From the NCBI RefSeq assembly GCF_008635795.1, contig NZ_VWRQ01000020.1, forward strand, positions 1 to 64,000: a stretch of 64,000 bases of DNA, in the 5' to 3' direction. A model generated the notes under the pieces. That model saw only the letters and a program-made list of their open reading frames with translations. It did not search any database and was not told where the DNA came from. This stretch comes from Paenibacillus tepidiphilus. Lineage in GTDB: Bacteria; Bacillota; Bacilli; Paenibacillales; Paenibacillaceae. Shown here in pieces: positions 45,337 to 54,884 of the stretch (the first letter of the stretch is position 1; each line of letters starts with the position of its first letter). Both the position numbers and the translations under genes were made by a program.

Positions 45337-46254
45337 GTGTCAAGTCAAGCAGCGGTAATGGAATTGCTTCAAGAATCGATGGAAAAAAGATATGTACAGA
45401 CAGGGATTGTCGAGAAAATATCTCAAGTGAAGATCCGCAATGAAACGGAAGAATTAATACTAATTAATTTTAATGGTGTGACTGTCTATTGCCGCAAAGA
45501 AGAATTTATAAAAAGAGAAATCAAATCTTTTAGCGGTTTTCTCCAGACACCTGTTCCTTTCCTTGTGAAGAGAATTACTCCAGAAGGTAACGTCATTGTA
45601 AGCCGCACAGAAGCTCTGCCTTGGGTTGCACGTAATTTTATTCGAAATTACTCTGTCGGAGACTTCGTTACAGGCACTGTAAGCGGGGTAACAGAAAATA
45701 ACATGGTATTTGTTGATGTCAGCGGAGTTCCATGCATTATTCCTCCACAGGAATGGAGCCAAAATAGGCCGATGAATTTGAGGGAATTCCTTCGGGTCGG
45801 AACTGAGCTGGAGCTGAAAATACTTTCGATTGATGAACTGAAAAAAGAACCAGTGGATGGAGAAGAAAGCACCGAAAACGTGACAACAGAATTTGGGTAT
45901 CGTGTCCGCTTATCGAGAAAAGCTATTCTGGATGAAGAGAAGGAGAAAATTTGGGACAAAATCGAAGAATACTATAATCCTGGAGATACTACAGTCGCAA
46001 AGGTGACTGGTTACGCAAGTGGTCAAAACAGTTTTTTTCTCGAGCTTCCTAAGGGCCTGGTTATCCTCGGGAATCTGCAGTCTAATCTGAGACGCCAATA
46101 CGGGGGCACATTGCCACTCGGGCTGAAAGTTCATGTCAACATCCTTAGAATGGACAAAGCTACAAGACGCGGAAAAGCTAAAATTTTCAAAGTAGATCCT
46201 ACGCTTCAATCAACATTACGGAAGCCGTATGCGTTCGATCACCACACCTCCTGA
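45337..46254 (+). CDS. S1-domain RNA-binding protein
   Basis: 305 residues from GTG 45337 (GAGGAGG upstream). Two or three OB/S1-like segments: residues about 18-90 (GIVEKISQVKIR...), 108-170 (YSVGDFVTGTVSGVTENNMVFVDVSG) and 225-295 (YNPGDTTVAKVTGYASGQN). S1 domains bind RNA; family members act in translation and transcription termination. It is transcribed from behind the shared leader hairpin, and could itself act on such leaders (inference). Relatives occur in Firmicutes conjugative elements beside relaxase-like genes. Confidence 0.65.
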   Translation: MSSQAAVMELLQESMEKRYVQTGIVEKISQVKIRNETEELILINFNGVTVYCRKEEFIKREIKSFSGFLQTPVPFLVKRITPEGNVIVSRTEALPWVARNFIRNYSVGDFVTGTVSGVTENNMVFVDVSGVPCIIPPQEWSQNRPMNLREFLRVGTELELKILSIDELKKEPVDGEESTENVTTEFGYRVRLSRKAILDEEKEKIWDKIEEYYNPGDTTVAKVTGYASGQNSFFLELPKGLVILGNLQSNLRRQYGGTLPLGLKVHVNILRMDKATRRGKAKIFKVDPTLQSTLRKPYAFDHHTS

Positions 46255-47176
46255 ATTAATCCCGGTTCGAATATGGAAAGCCCAAGATGGCAGCGTACCA
46301 ATTTTTGATGATCCGACGCTCAGCTTCACTATATTGCCTTGGCATAGTCGACCCGAAGCTAATTTGGAGGTTACGATATTCCGCGTCGAAACCGGCCAAA
46401 TATCGGAAATTGATTTGGAAGTTGCCGTCACCTTGGCTAAAATGCAAGTTCTTACTGAAAAACAGCTTCGGCTTCTGTATTCGGACAAATATGGGAAGGG
46501 TCATAAGCTCGCTACACGCCTGCGTGACCTACAAAAAATGGGCTGGTTTGATGGATGGTACATGGAAAGTGATTATAATAAGCGCGAATATGTATGGAGT
46601 ATCGGTATTGCGGCAAAGAATTATTTGGGGTTTGTCATGGGCATGAACAACCTACCCAATCCGATCGCTCTAGCACGTAACATACCGCACTATTTATCCA
46701 TTTGTGCAGCGAATGAATTACGGTTGCAGCTGCAGCAACAAAAAATAATTTTTGACGGTGATTTTGTTCTCTACCCACATCTAGCACCAAATGCTGAAAA
46801 CCCATTGGCCGTTGTGAAAATGAATACGCCAGTCGGTCCGATAGTGATGTACCTTGAAAGACTTCAGCAGACTAAAAAGCCGCTTCGTTTTATGAAATTT
46901 AAATTGAAGCGGTATAAAGATTGGATTGAGAAGGAGGGGCATCTTCCAAGCCCCTTTCCTACTCCAAACCCTCCAATAATGTTATGGAGCTGTGCTACTG
47001 AAGAGGGCGTTAAGGAGATAGTAGGTTCCTTAAACTATCTGCCTGAGGAAATGTTCCATCTCTTTCTTATCGACGAGCATATGGATAACATCAAACATGC
47101 ATTTTTTATAGCTATAAAAGGTGAGGCTGTGGGAGAGGTTGAATTAAAGAGATTTAACTTTGACTTTCTAGAATAA
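46229..47176 (+). CDS. Winged-helix protein related to Replic_Relax
   Basis: 315 residues, ATG 46229, overlapping the S1 gene by 26 bp. A winged helix near 70-115 (LTEKQLRLLYSDKYGKGHKL, LRDLQKMGWFD) is followed by a mixed alpha/beta domain (NPLAVVKMNTPVGPIVMYLERL). The order wHTH then nuclease-like domain parallels the gene at 40620, but PD and E-x-K residues are not clear, so it may be an inactive partner. Confidence 0.5.
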   Translation: MRSITTPPELIPVRIWKAQDGSVPIFDDPTLSFTILPWHSRPEANLEVTIFRVETGQISEIDLEVAVTLAKMQVLTEKQLRLLYSDKYGKGHKLATRLRDLQKMGWFDGWYMESDYNKREYVWSIGIAAKNYLGFVMGMNNLPNPIALARNIPHYLSICAANELRLQLQQQKIIFDGDFVLYPHLAPNAENPLAVVKMNTPVGPIVMYLERLQQTKKPLRFMKFKLKRYKDWIEKEGHLPSPFPTPNPPIMLWSCATEEGVKEIVGSLNYLPEEMFHLFLIDEHMDNIKHAFFIAIKGEAVGEVELKRFNFDFLE

Positions 47177-47186
47177 TTTTCATAAT

Positions 47187-47239
47187 AAAGCCGTCACTAT
47201 TACTGGTCGTTGCCAATGTCCATTACTGTGACGGTTTTG
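47187..47239 (+). terminator. Terminator-like hairpin before the MinD-like gene
   Basis: AAAGCCGTCAC pairs with GTGACGGTTTT across a 30-nt interior. It ends the S1 operon and sits only 24 bp before the next start codon, so it may also be a leader attenuator. Confidence 0.65.
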
Positions 47240-47262
47240 TTTGTATAGGAGTGTTAATTTTC

Positions 47263-48720
47263 ATGAATTACACGATAATTATCGCTACAGGCAATGAAGA
47301 GTTGGACAATCTAATCAAAGAAGATTTAGAACACGCAAAAGTAGGAGTCATTGTCTCAACGGTAAACACAAGAAATATGTTGGTTAAAAGGTTTATTGAA
47401 ACACAGGCCAACATGTTATTCTTAGGCGATGAACTAATTGGTGAGCTTGGAACTGACGAAGAGTGGGAGCAGATAATAGAGGACTTACGGCGGATCAGTT
47501 TACAGTTACGTATTGTCTTCTTCTGTGACCGATCAGAACAGGATATTTTTTTAACAAAACTTACAACGCACTCAGTATTCGATATCTTTAATGAGGGCAG
47601 CTTACCTAATTCTTATCTTGAACAATTAGCCATTCCACCAGCTTACAAAAATATTGAGAAGTTTCGAGGTAAGGTTAATCAAATCGCCCAACAAATATCT
47701 GAAATGTCTACTGAACAAAAAGCAGAGGAGATTATCAGCCAGGGCATTAACATCAAGCAAGAAGAGCCAAAGAAGGTTCGTATAGTAAAAGAGGTTGTTG
47801 AAAAAGAAAAAATTGTGTATGAACAATTATTCATTCAACCTCAGCTAATCGCTGTAGCTTCAGCCTTTCCTTATGCTGGCTCTTCTATATTCACTCGTAT
47901 TTTTGCAGAGTATCTAAATGATTTGAATATCCAAGTTGGTGTATGCGAATCTCCGGTAGCAGAAAATAGCTGGTACGACTTAATTCATGGGGATTCCATA
48001 ATAAGAAATAAAGAACTTTCCTATCCATGGAGCAGCTGGCACAAACAAATTCTTGAAAAAGAATCTGTCCAAGCGGGAACAGAACTGATTTCGAATGGTG
48101 TCCCTTATATTGTGAAACATCGAGAGGATTGCATTGAGCAGCAATGGGAGCTTATGAGTACTGCTCACCTGGTTGGTTTTGCTCGTAGTTATCCGATCCT
48201 ATTCTATGATATGAGCAATGGGTTGAATGACGAGAGAGAACGGATAATATTGAAGCAAGCAAACAAGGTCATATTGGTAAGCGGATTTGATCCGCTTCGG
48301 GTGAATCGCGAACATAAGAAATATACTGATTCTTTGCGAATTATACAAGATAAAGTGATTGTCATTGCGAATAGATCTTCGCCTGAGTTGCATAAACAGC
48401 ACAGCTTAGGGCTCCAGGAAGCTTATGGAGTTGATCATCTTTATAATCTTCCAATGATTTCTGAATTATCAGAAATTTATGTGAATGGAGAGGCCTTTTG
48501 GCAGAACAAACGATTAAGTGATGAAATGCAGAACGAGTTGGAGTCACTCTTTTTAAAAATTGCAGGTGAGATAATCTCTCCAGAAATACTCAAAAAGATA
48601 AAACCAGTGAAACGGACAGGATTTTGGAATAAGTTGTTGAGGAAAAGGAAAAAGAAAGATAATTTAAATGAGGCGCTGCAAGATGAAATGGATGATGAAG
48701 AACAAGATAATGAAGAGTAG
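47263..48720 (+). CDS. CpaE/MinD-like protein with degenerate P-loop
   Basis: 485 residues from ATG 47263 (AGGAG 11 nt upstream; a GTG at 47251 lacks spacing). Residues 1-120 look like a receiver-type pseudo domain, followed by a helical linker and a MinD/ParA-like fold beginning IAVASAFPYAGSSIFTRIFAEYL, where the deviant Walker motif KGGxGKT has lost its lysines. Later segments (PILFYDMSNGLND, VILVSGFDPLRVNRE) match the fold. Such CpaE/TadZ-like proteins localise secretion machines; loss of the lysines suggests a scaffold, not an ATPase. The C-terminus is basic then acidic. Confidence 0.6.
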   Translation: MNYTIIIATGNEELDNLIKEDLEHAKVGVIVSTVNTRNMLVKRFIETQANMLFLGDELIGELGTDEEWEQIIEDLRRISLQLRIVFFCDRSEQDIFLTKLTTHSVFDIFNEGSLPNSYLEQLAIPPAYKNIEKFRGKVNQIAQQISEMSTEQKAEEIISQGINIKQEEPKKVRIVKEVVEKEKIVYEQLFIQPQLIAVASAFPYAGSSIFTRIFAEYLNDLNIQVGVCESPVAENSWYDLIHGDSIIRNKELSYPWSSWHKQILEKESVQAGTELISNGVPYIVKHREDCIEQQWELMSTAHLVGFARSYPILFYDMSNGLNDERERIILKQANKVILVSGFDPLRVNREHKKYTDSLRIIQDKVIVIANRSSPELHKQHSLGLQEAYGVDHLYNLPMISELSEIYVNGEAFWQNKRLSDEMQNELESLFLKIAGEIISPEILKKIKPVKRTGFWNKLLRKRKKKDNLNEALQDEMDDEEQDNEE

Positions 48721-49084
48721 CCTTCTCGGACATAGTGTACTTGGTTTGAAAGAGTAGATTTTATTGCAGTATGAGCTGGATCTAATGATCCAGTTAGTGC
48801 TCCAACACTTGTATCTCCCTCAATAGAGCGTCTGCCGGCAGGTAAACTCTCTATACGCTCTCGGTTCATTGTCGTAGCTCGGCCCGTTTACCCCGCAGGT
48901 GTTGCCCAGATCATCCCAAACCACCTGCATATAAGCCGCCAACCGGTGAGCGATGTGCGCACAGGTCCGATCCTACTTCGATCCGCCGGAATCACGTGCG
49001 TCATCCGAGAGTGTGCAGGTCATCGTCGTCCAATTGCAGGCGACGCGCTCGTGCTCTCCTCCCAGCACTGAAGGTCCACGTCGT
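48721..49084. other. Gap before array E, no gene
   Basis: A perfect CTGGATC/GATCCAG hairpin at 48776-48793 may end the preceding transcript. The remainder turns GC-rich and holds nothing I can support. Confidence 0.45.
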
Positions 49085-51240
49085 GTGTTAAAAGAAAATA
49101 TAGTATTAGACTCGGAAAATAAAGGTGTAGACTGGTGCTCCTGATGAAGCCGGGCTCCAGGCGTCCGGCGACAGCGGGGGCACCAGCAACTACAGCTCGC
49201 ATCCTGCGGCGCGGCCAGCGACAGCGGCCAACACGAGCAACTGCAGCTTGCGCTCCTGGTGCCCCGGATAAAGCCAGGGCTTCCCGTTCCGCGGATCTGG
49301 CGACAGTGGTCAGCACGAGCAGCTGCAGCTTGCGCTCCTGGTGCTGTACAAGCCGGGCTTCCCATTCGGCGGGTCCGGCGACAGTGGCCAGCACAAGCAG
49401 CTGCAGCTTGCGCTCCCTGCGCCTCTGGATGAAGCCGGGCTTCCCGTTCCGCGGGTCCGGCGACAGCGGCCGGCACGAGCAGCTGCAGCTCTCGCACCCG
49501 GCACTCCAGACGAAGCCGGACTTCCCATTCGGCGCGTCCGGGACAGGGGCCGGAACGAGCAACTGCAGCTCGCGCACCCGGCACTCCAGACGAAGCCGGA
49601 CTTCTCTTCGGCACGTCCGGTGACAGCGGCCGGCACGAGCAGCTGCAACTCGCAATCCTTTTGCTCCGGACGAAACCCGCTTTCCCATTCGGCACGTCCG
49701 GCGACAGTGGCCTCTACCAACAACTACAGTTCGCACTCCCGGCGCTCTGGCCGAAGCCAGGCTTACCATTCTGCGCGTCCGGCGACAGCCGAAACGAGCA
49801 GCTACAGCTCGCGCTTCCTGCACTCCAGACGAAGCCGGGCTTCCCTTCGGCGCTTCCGGCACTAGCGGCCGACATGAGCAGCTGCAGCTTGCGCTCCCGG
49901 TGTCTCCGGATGAAGCTGGGCTTCCCGTTCCGCGGGTCCGGCGACAGTGGCCAGCACGAGCAGCTACAGCTTGCGCTCCCGGTGTCTCCGATGAAGCCGG
50001 GCTTCCCTTCGGCGCTTCCGGCACTAGCGGCCGACATGAGCAGCTGCAGCTTGCGCTCCCGGTGTCTCCGGATGAAGCTGGGCTTCCCGTTCCGCGGGTC
50101 CGGCGACAGTGGCCAGCACGAGCAGCTACAGCTTGCGCTCCCGGTGTCTCCGATGAAGCCGGGCTTCCCGTTCGGCGGGTCCGGTAACAGCGGCCGACAC
50201 AAGCAGCTGCAGCTTGCGCTCCCGGCGTCTCCGGATGAAGCTGGGCTTCCCGTCCGGCGAGTCCGGCGACAGTGGCCAGCACGAGCAGCTGCAGCTTGCG
50301 CTCCTGGTGCCCCGGATGAAGCCGGGGCTTCCCGTTCGGCGGGTCCGGCAACAGTGACCAGCACAAGCAGCTGCAGCTTGCGTTCCCGGTGTCTCCGGAT
50401 GAAGGCGGGCTTCCTGTTCCGCGGGTCCGGCTACAGTGGCCAGGACAAGCAGCTACAGCTTGCGTTCCCGGCGTCTCCGGATGAAGGTGGGCTTTCCCGT
50501 TCGGCGGGTCCGGTGACAGTGGCCAGCACGAGCAGCTGCAGCTTGCGTTCCCGGCGTCTCCGGATGAAGGTGGGCTTTCCCGTTCGGCGGGTCCGGCGAC
50601 AGCGACCGGCACGAACAACTGCACCTCGTGCTCCTGGGTTCTGTACGAAGTCCGGTTCCCGTTCGGCGGGTCCGGCGACAACGGTCGGCACGAGCAACTG
50701 CAGCTCACACTCCCGTCGCTCCGTATGAAGCCCGGTTCCCGTTGGCGCGGCCGGCGACAGCGACCGGCACGAACAGCTGCAGCTCGCGCTCCCGTCGCTC
50801 CGGACGAATCCCGGTTCCCGTTCGGCACGGCCGGCGACAGCGACCGGCACGAGCAGCTGCAGCTCGCGCTCCTGGGTTCTGTACGAATCCCGGTTCCCGA
50901 TCGTCGCGGCCGGCGATAGCGACCGGCACGAGCAGCTCGCCCGTGCTCCCGGCGCTCTGGACGAAGCAGTGGCTTCCCGTTCGGAGAGTCCGGTATGAGC
51001 AACTGCACCTCGTGCTTCTGGTACTACAGACGAAGCCTGGTTCCCGATCGTCGCGGCCGGCGACAGTGGCCAGCACGAACAGCTGCACCTCGTGCTCCCG
51101 GCGCTCTGGACGAATCCCGGTTCCCGTTCGGCACGTACGGGGACAGCGGCAGGTACGAGCAACTGCAGCCCGTGCTCCCTCCCGATGCTCTGGATGAAGC
51201 CGGGCTCCAGGAGTCCGGGACAACGGCAGGACTGTAGGGT
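49085..51240 (+). mobile_element. Array-bearing element E (family 1, about 26 units)
   Basis: Left end TGTTAAAAGAAAATATAG with the doubled K motif (49090-49132). The array of about 81-bp units follows; a 162-bp two-unit block at 49839-50000 is repeated almost without change at 50001-50162. GATGAAGCCGGGCTCCAGG occurs just inside both the left (49143) and right (51195) borders. Towards the right end the units change type (TCCCGTTCGGCACGGCCGGCGACAG). No right-end K motif found. Confidence 0.65.
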
Positions 51241-51244
51241 ATAC

Positions 51245-51600
51245 CGAAAGCTGAATTATTCCTATGGGGCATGGGGCAGCTGACAGCTTCAGAGAAAGTA
51301 TCTTACCATGAGGTCATGTGCTTTAATGTTCGGTTGCTTTCCAAGTTAGTAGAGCGATAAGCACCGGTTGGTCACAGGCAACGTTAGTAGCTGGATCCTC
51401 AGTGAGCTAGTCAGTATTTGTAAATGAACTCCCTCTAAAGTGTTTACAGATTGTCCCAAACCATGATACTATATATTTGCGTGATACGGAGTATTCGAAC
51501 GCACTTGTCTCCCATGTTTGTTGGGAGTTGGATTGAAAGAAAGAAAATGAAGTTACTTATTCATCCGGCTCTGGATGGTCGGATGCGGATAAAAAAGAGA
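51245..51600. other. Gap after array E, no gene
   Basis: Ordinary composition; the plus-strand frame 51451-51705 runs through the terminator and into the zinc-ribbon gene on the other strand, so I reject it. Confidence 0.45.
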
Positions 51601-51632
51601 GAAGCCCTTGACCTTAATGGTCAGGGCTTATT
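51598..51632 (-). terminator. Terminator of the zinc-ribbon gene
   Basis: Minus strand AAGCCCTGACC/GGTCAAGGGCTT stem (one bulge) followed by CTCTCTTTTTT, overlapping the stop codon at 51614. Confidence 0.6.
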
Positions 51633-51892
51633 GTTTGTTTATAGTGGTCCTCATAATACGCTTGACAAGCAGCACAATATCCCGGTTTTGATCCCGTTGT
51701 TTTAGCCGCTTTCGGTTCTTGCCATTCCCTCCCACATTTATTGCAGATGCGGGTAACGGCGGTTTTAGCGCGGCGGCGCCGGTAGTCGTATGTTTTGTGG
51801 GTTGGACAACAATATCGCTGATGCTCCGTATCCGTTTTAAACTCTGCTCCGCATGGTGAGAAGGAACATCTCTTGGTGTATCGGCCGATCAA
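51614..51892 (-). CDS. Zinc-ribbon-type small protein
   Basis: 92 residues from TTG 51892, overlapping the previous stop as TTGA, with GGAGACTG upstream. Three cysteine groups: CSFSPCG with CC (9-30), CNKCG (51-55) and CAAC (73-76); YCCPTHKTYDYRRRR recalls CGNR/HNH-like zinc knuckles. Very basic. Likely binds zinc and nucleic acid; partner of the gene before it. Confidence 0.6.
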   Translation of the reverse strand: MIGRYTKRCSFSPCGAEFKTDTEHQRYCCPTHKTYDYRRRRAKTAVTRICNKCGREWQEPKAAKTTGSKPGYCAACQAYYEDHYKQTISPDH

Positions 51893-52158
51893 ATTTCTTC
51901 AGTCTCCTTTGATGGGGCACTGGCGATTGCGGCCATTACTCGCGGTAGTGCGTCATATCGCTTGATCCCATCTGCTTTTAGCCACCCCAGCGTGCGTACC
52001 AATAAGTCATGATCTTCGTTACGGATCGCTCGTTCAAAGTTTCGTACATGCGTTTCATACTCCGATCGCCATTCCTCAGCCCACTGGTGAGCCAATTCGA
52101 CCCTACGCTCGTCCGAACTGGCCTTTCTAAGCTTTTGGCTGATGGAAGTTCTGCCCAT
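51889..52158 (-). CDS. Small helical protein
   Basis: 89 residues, ATG 52158 behind GGGAGG. Almost entirely charged helix (SSDERRVELAHQWAEEWRSEYETHVRNFERA). No family recognised. A palindromic operator lies just upstream. Confidence 0.55.
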   Translation of the reverse strand: MGRTSISQKLRKASSDERRVELAHQWAEEWRSEYETHVRNFERAIRNEDHDLLVRTLGWLKADGIKRYDALPRVMAAIASAPSKETEEI

Positions 52159-52181
52159 AAAATCGCCTCCCTATAATACTC

Positions 52182-52201
52182 TACAATATCAAAATATTGT
52201 A
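52182..52201. promoter_or_regulatory. Perfect inverted-repeat operator
   Basis: TACAATAT-N4-ATATTGTA, 24 bp upstream of the helical-protein start; probable repressor site for the two-gene operon. Confidence 0.55.
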
Positions 52202-52226
52202 TTTAAATCCACGCACTAAGGCATAT

Positions 52227-52562
52227 TTAATCAAGAAGGTTGCGGTTAACGAATATTTCGCCATTGTGGACTGTAAGCAACAACGCCGGTGAATACTTGT
52301 AATCATTATTCCCATCTGGGCTGTAGTGCTTAGAGGTATAATCATGACTTAATGATTGTTCACATGTTATGTTCAGTATGTCGCCGTTTTCAGAGGACAG
52401 TTTTTGAGATTTGATGGACAGTATAGTTGTCTCTCCATCTACACTCTTGGAAAAAATCATTTTATCAACCTCATAATTAGCACGTTTGCCTATGATTATA
52501 ACTTTAATCTCTTGTCCAGTGGCCTTAACAATAAATCTCTTTATCATTTGAGACGGCTGCAT
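52227..52562 (-). CDS. Small hypothetical protein
   Basis: 111 residues, ATG 52562 behind AAAAGGAG. Beta-rich (RFIVKATGQEIKVIIIGK, ILSIKSQKL, LLTVHNGEIFVNRNL). No family recognised. Confidence 0.5.
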   Translation of the reverse strand: MQPSQMIKRFIVKATGQEIKVIIIGKRANYEVDKMIFSKSVDGETTILSIKSQKLSSENGDILNITCEQSLSHDYTSKHYSPDGNNDYKYSPALLLTVHNGEIFVNRNLLD

Positions 52563-52654
52563 AAGTGCATTCTCCTTTTAGTCATTGACCGATTTAGTAT
52601 GCCATGCGGCACCCAAGAGGCGCACAACCGTGTTATGCGCCCGAGCGTGTCACA

Positions 52655-52745
52655 TATCTCTGTGTTATAGTGGAGAGTGGGACGGGTGCAAATCTCTCCC
52701 ACTCTGGCCGCTTGGATGTTCCCGCATCCAGCGGCTTTTATTTTC
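52655..52745 (+). ncRNA. Candidate small RNA with terminator
   Basis: A TATAGT box (52666-52671) is followed by a stem AGAGTGGGA/TCCCACTCT with GGTGCAAATC in its loop, then GCCGCTTGGATG/CATCCAGCGGC and TTTTATTTT. A plus-strand terminator here serves no plus-strand gene, because both flanking genes are on the minus strand. Hence an independent short transcript is likely; its 3' end overlaps the end of the minus-strand gene at 52738. Confidence 0.4.
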
Positions 52746-53079
52746 CCTCGAAATCATCCAGAGCGGAGTGAAATGCAGCCGCTTCATCCTCTAAATCAAA
52801 ACTTCCAGCGGCGTGCAGCACTGCATCCACTACCTCGCTGCCGTACCCTTCTTTCAGATCAGCTACGCGCTCATCTAACTTCTGCCGGTCGCTTACTACT
52901 TTATTCCACCAGGCATATTCTTCGGCGGTAGCGAAGTATTGCCCGGACGCATTTCTCTCGATGCCCCCTGGACGAAAGCCGTCACTGTTTCCGACGAAAT
53001 CTTGAATCCAGTTGATGCCGTTACGGTCAATCAGATTAAGTTCAACCACATGATTTGTTTCTTTAATTGTGATTTCCAT
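52738..53079 (-). CDS. Small acidic protein
   Basis: 113 residues from ATG 53079 (TGGAGGATAAA upstream; an ATG at 53091 is weaker). Strongly acidic (FDLEDEAAAFHSALDDFEGK) with a DUF-like core YAWWNKVVSDRQKLDERVADL. Similar acidic small proteins are common on phages and plasmids, some of them DNA mimics, but I have no specific evidence. Confidence 0.5.
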   Translation of the reverse strand: MEITIKETNHVVELNLIDRNGINWIQDFVGNSDGFRPGGIERNASGQYFATAEEYAWWNKVVSDRQKLDERVADLKEGYGSEVVDAVLHAAGSFDLEDEAAAFHSALDDFEGK

Positions 53080-53314
53080 TTTATCCTCCATCAGCCCGCC
53101 GTCTTGTCACGGCTGCAGCAGATATTAAGCGATGTTCATGACGGCGTATGCTTCGTATTTTTCAACAACTTTTACGACACCGCCAAATGTGGATGACCCA
53201 TGCCACCAAACTTTGTTAATACATCCATCTCATCTCCTGATTTCATTTTAATTGTTTATGAATTCATTATAAACCTTTTTTGAGTTCTAAATCAATAATA
53301 ATGAGTTCACTTAT

Positions 53315-53353
53315 TTGAAAATATAATTCATTGTATGGTATATTGAATTCAAT
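53315..53353 (+). promoter_or_regulatory. Promoter with palindromic operator
   Basis: -35 TTGAAA (53315), 18-bp spacer, -10 TATATT (53339). The perfect palindrome ATTGAATTCAAT (53342-53353) overlaps the -10, suggesting autoregulation of the small gene downstream. Confidence 0.55.
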
Positions 53354-53367
53354 AGGGGGAATAGGGT

Positions 53368-53568
53368 ATGAAAAGAACTGTTGCAAATATTTTTGAAGAC
53401 ACCCGGAATTTGCTGAACAAAGTAAAAGAGGAATTTGTTTTTTCGAGTGACGACCAGGCGATAAAGTATTTGTGTAACTCTTTCTTGGCGAGCGAACAAT
53501 CGCAAGAATTACGCAGGTATTTAGATTCAAAGGTTAAGCGGGAACATGAAAAAGATGAACGCGAGTAA
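53368..53568 (+). CDS. Small DNA-binding-type protein
   Basis: 66 residues, ATG 53368 behind GGGGGAATAGGG. Helical with a basic and acidic C-terminus; may be a ribbon-helix-helix or antitoxin-type protein, which would fit the palindrome in its promoter. No toxin gene follows: GC-rich relic sequence starts at 53580. Confidence 0.45.
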   Translation: MKRTVANIFEDTRNLLNKVKEEFVFSSDDQAIKYLCNSFLASEQSQELRRYLDSKVKREHEKDERE

Positions 53569-53579
53569 ACAAACACAAA

Positions 53580-54690
53580 TAGTGTTCCGCGAGCATAACT
53601 GCGACGCACCACATCGGAACTGTTCTGTACCCGATTCGGCCCGCTTGCGGCAGGTCCTGCTTCGCCGTCCTTATGATTGAAGAGCTACCAGGCCGTGATG
53701 CCGCGCGTGTTTGTGAGCCGCATCTCGTCCGGATTTCCATCGTGATGCATTAGGAATCCTCGAGGTTCTAGGCCGTAAATGTGGGAGCTGAAAAGTGGAC
53801 TGCCATTGGACGCCTCGCTGTTCCGCGAGTTGGGTCGGTTTGTGTTATGGATTTCACTTATCCGCGCGACGATGTGTGAGCTCAAAGGCTTACACCGGTC
53901 CGCCGGATGTCCCGGAGAGGGCTGCCCTTATGTGGTACGAGGCCGTCTACAGCGTCGAACCAGACTGGACGTGGGTGCGCCGGAGTAGGTTATGATGGCG
54001 ATTGTAAGAGCGATACAGCCATAGGTGCACCAACAGCAGCGCTGGAGCCTCCAGCTCGCCGTCACAGTCGCGTCGCAGGGGAGGCCCTAGCAGCAATAAC
54101 GGTCATTACTGGCCGCAATATGTTGAGCTGGTCTGGTCAGCAGTGCGATAGGACGATGGTCCCGCTCCTGATTCAGAAGAGGGGCTGGTTTCTTCGGCGG
54201 ACGAGCACGGAGAAGGCGGCACTGCGCCAGTAGTAGCAACGATCCTGAAGAGTTCACCAGGATATACAATGATTGTGTTTTTGATGGATAGGACGTGGCC
54301 CCTGCGACGATCAGAATCGTGAGCATCCAGAGCGACTTGACCGAGCGGCTTGCCGGTGCACTGGGGTCGCTGTAGGGGACAGGCGAAGGAAGATCGGAGG
54401 AGCAATATGTGGGATCACGTCGCGGGGCTTGTCCTTCCTGAGCTGTCACCCGCCGTTAGCTCCCACTGAAGGGCGGACGTCCATCCGGCCGCTAGCGTTA
54501 CGTGCCCCCTATCCCCGGGCACGTCTTTATTGGCGTTGGTCGTCACCCGGTATTACCGCCATGAAGTCGGGTGATGACAGGACTAGACGGGCGCTCGTGG
54601 CCCAAGCGCGTGCAGCAAGGCGGTCCGCGCGGACTAAGACGTGGGACAACTGTAAATCTCCAATTTGGAACCCATTGTAGATTTCAGTCT
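53580..54690. other. GC-rich relic region, no intact gene
   Basis: Open frames on both strands, none with a ribosome site or family match. A piece around 53890-53990 (GPPDVPERAALMWYEAVY) reads like real coding sequence and may be a degraded gene of unknown type. Confidence 0.4.
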
Positions 54691-54737
54691 GTCCTAAGTG
54701 AAGAATTCATGATATATTTCCTTATATACCTTTTTTG

Positions 54738-54839
54738 GATTGACCTTGGTCAATCGTTACTTTGAAGAAATAAGGCCTAGAGCCGGCATGTGTTGACGTA
54801 GTTATTACTATGTCCAGGTGTCCGTCTCTGGGCCTTTTT
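54738..54839 (+). promoter_or_regulatory. Operator and leader hairpin of the sliding-clamp gene
   Basis: GATTGACCTTGGTCAATC (54738-54755) is a perfect inverted repeat. It is followed by a leader hairpin: AAGGCCTAGAG (54772-54782) pairs with CTCTGGGCCTT, then TTTT (54839), with an inner ACGTAG/CTATGT-like hairpin. The gene starts 45 bp later. Confidence 0.6.
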
Positions 54840-54884
54840 GCGTTCCAGAGAAGGTAAATAAATTATTCTTGGAGGTTATTTACT

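Noticed and set aside
51451..51705. 84-codon plus-strand frame
   Set aside because: It runs through a terminator into the zinc-ribbon gene on the other strand and has no ribosome site.
52672..52712. T-arm-like GGTGCAAATC within a stem, recalling tRNA or tmRNA ends
   Set aside because: The rest of a tRNA or tmRNA fold is absent; I keep it only as a possible small RNA.
53110..53250. Minus-strand coding sense ending GGVVKVVEKYEAYAVMNIA
   Set aside because: No acceptable start codon in that frame; may be a broken small gene but cannot be supported.
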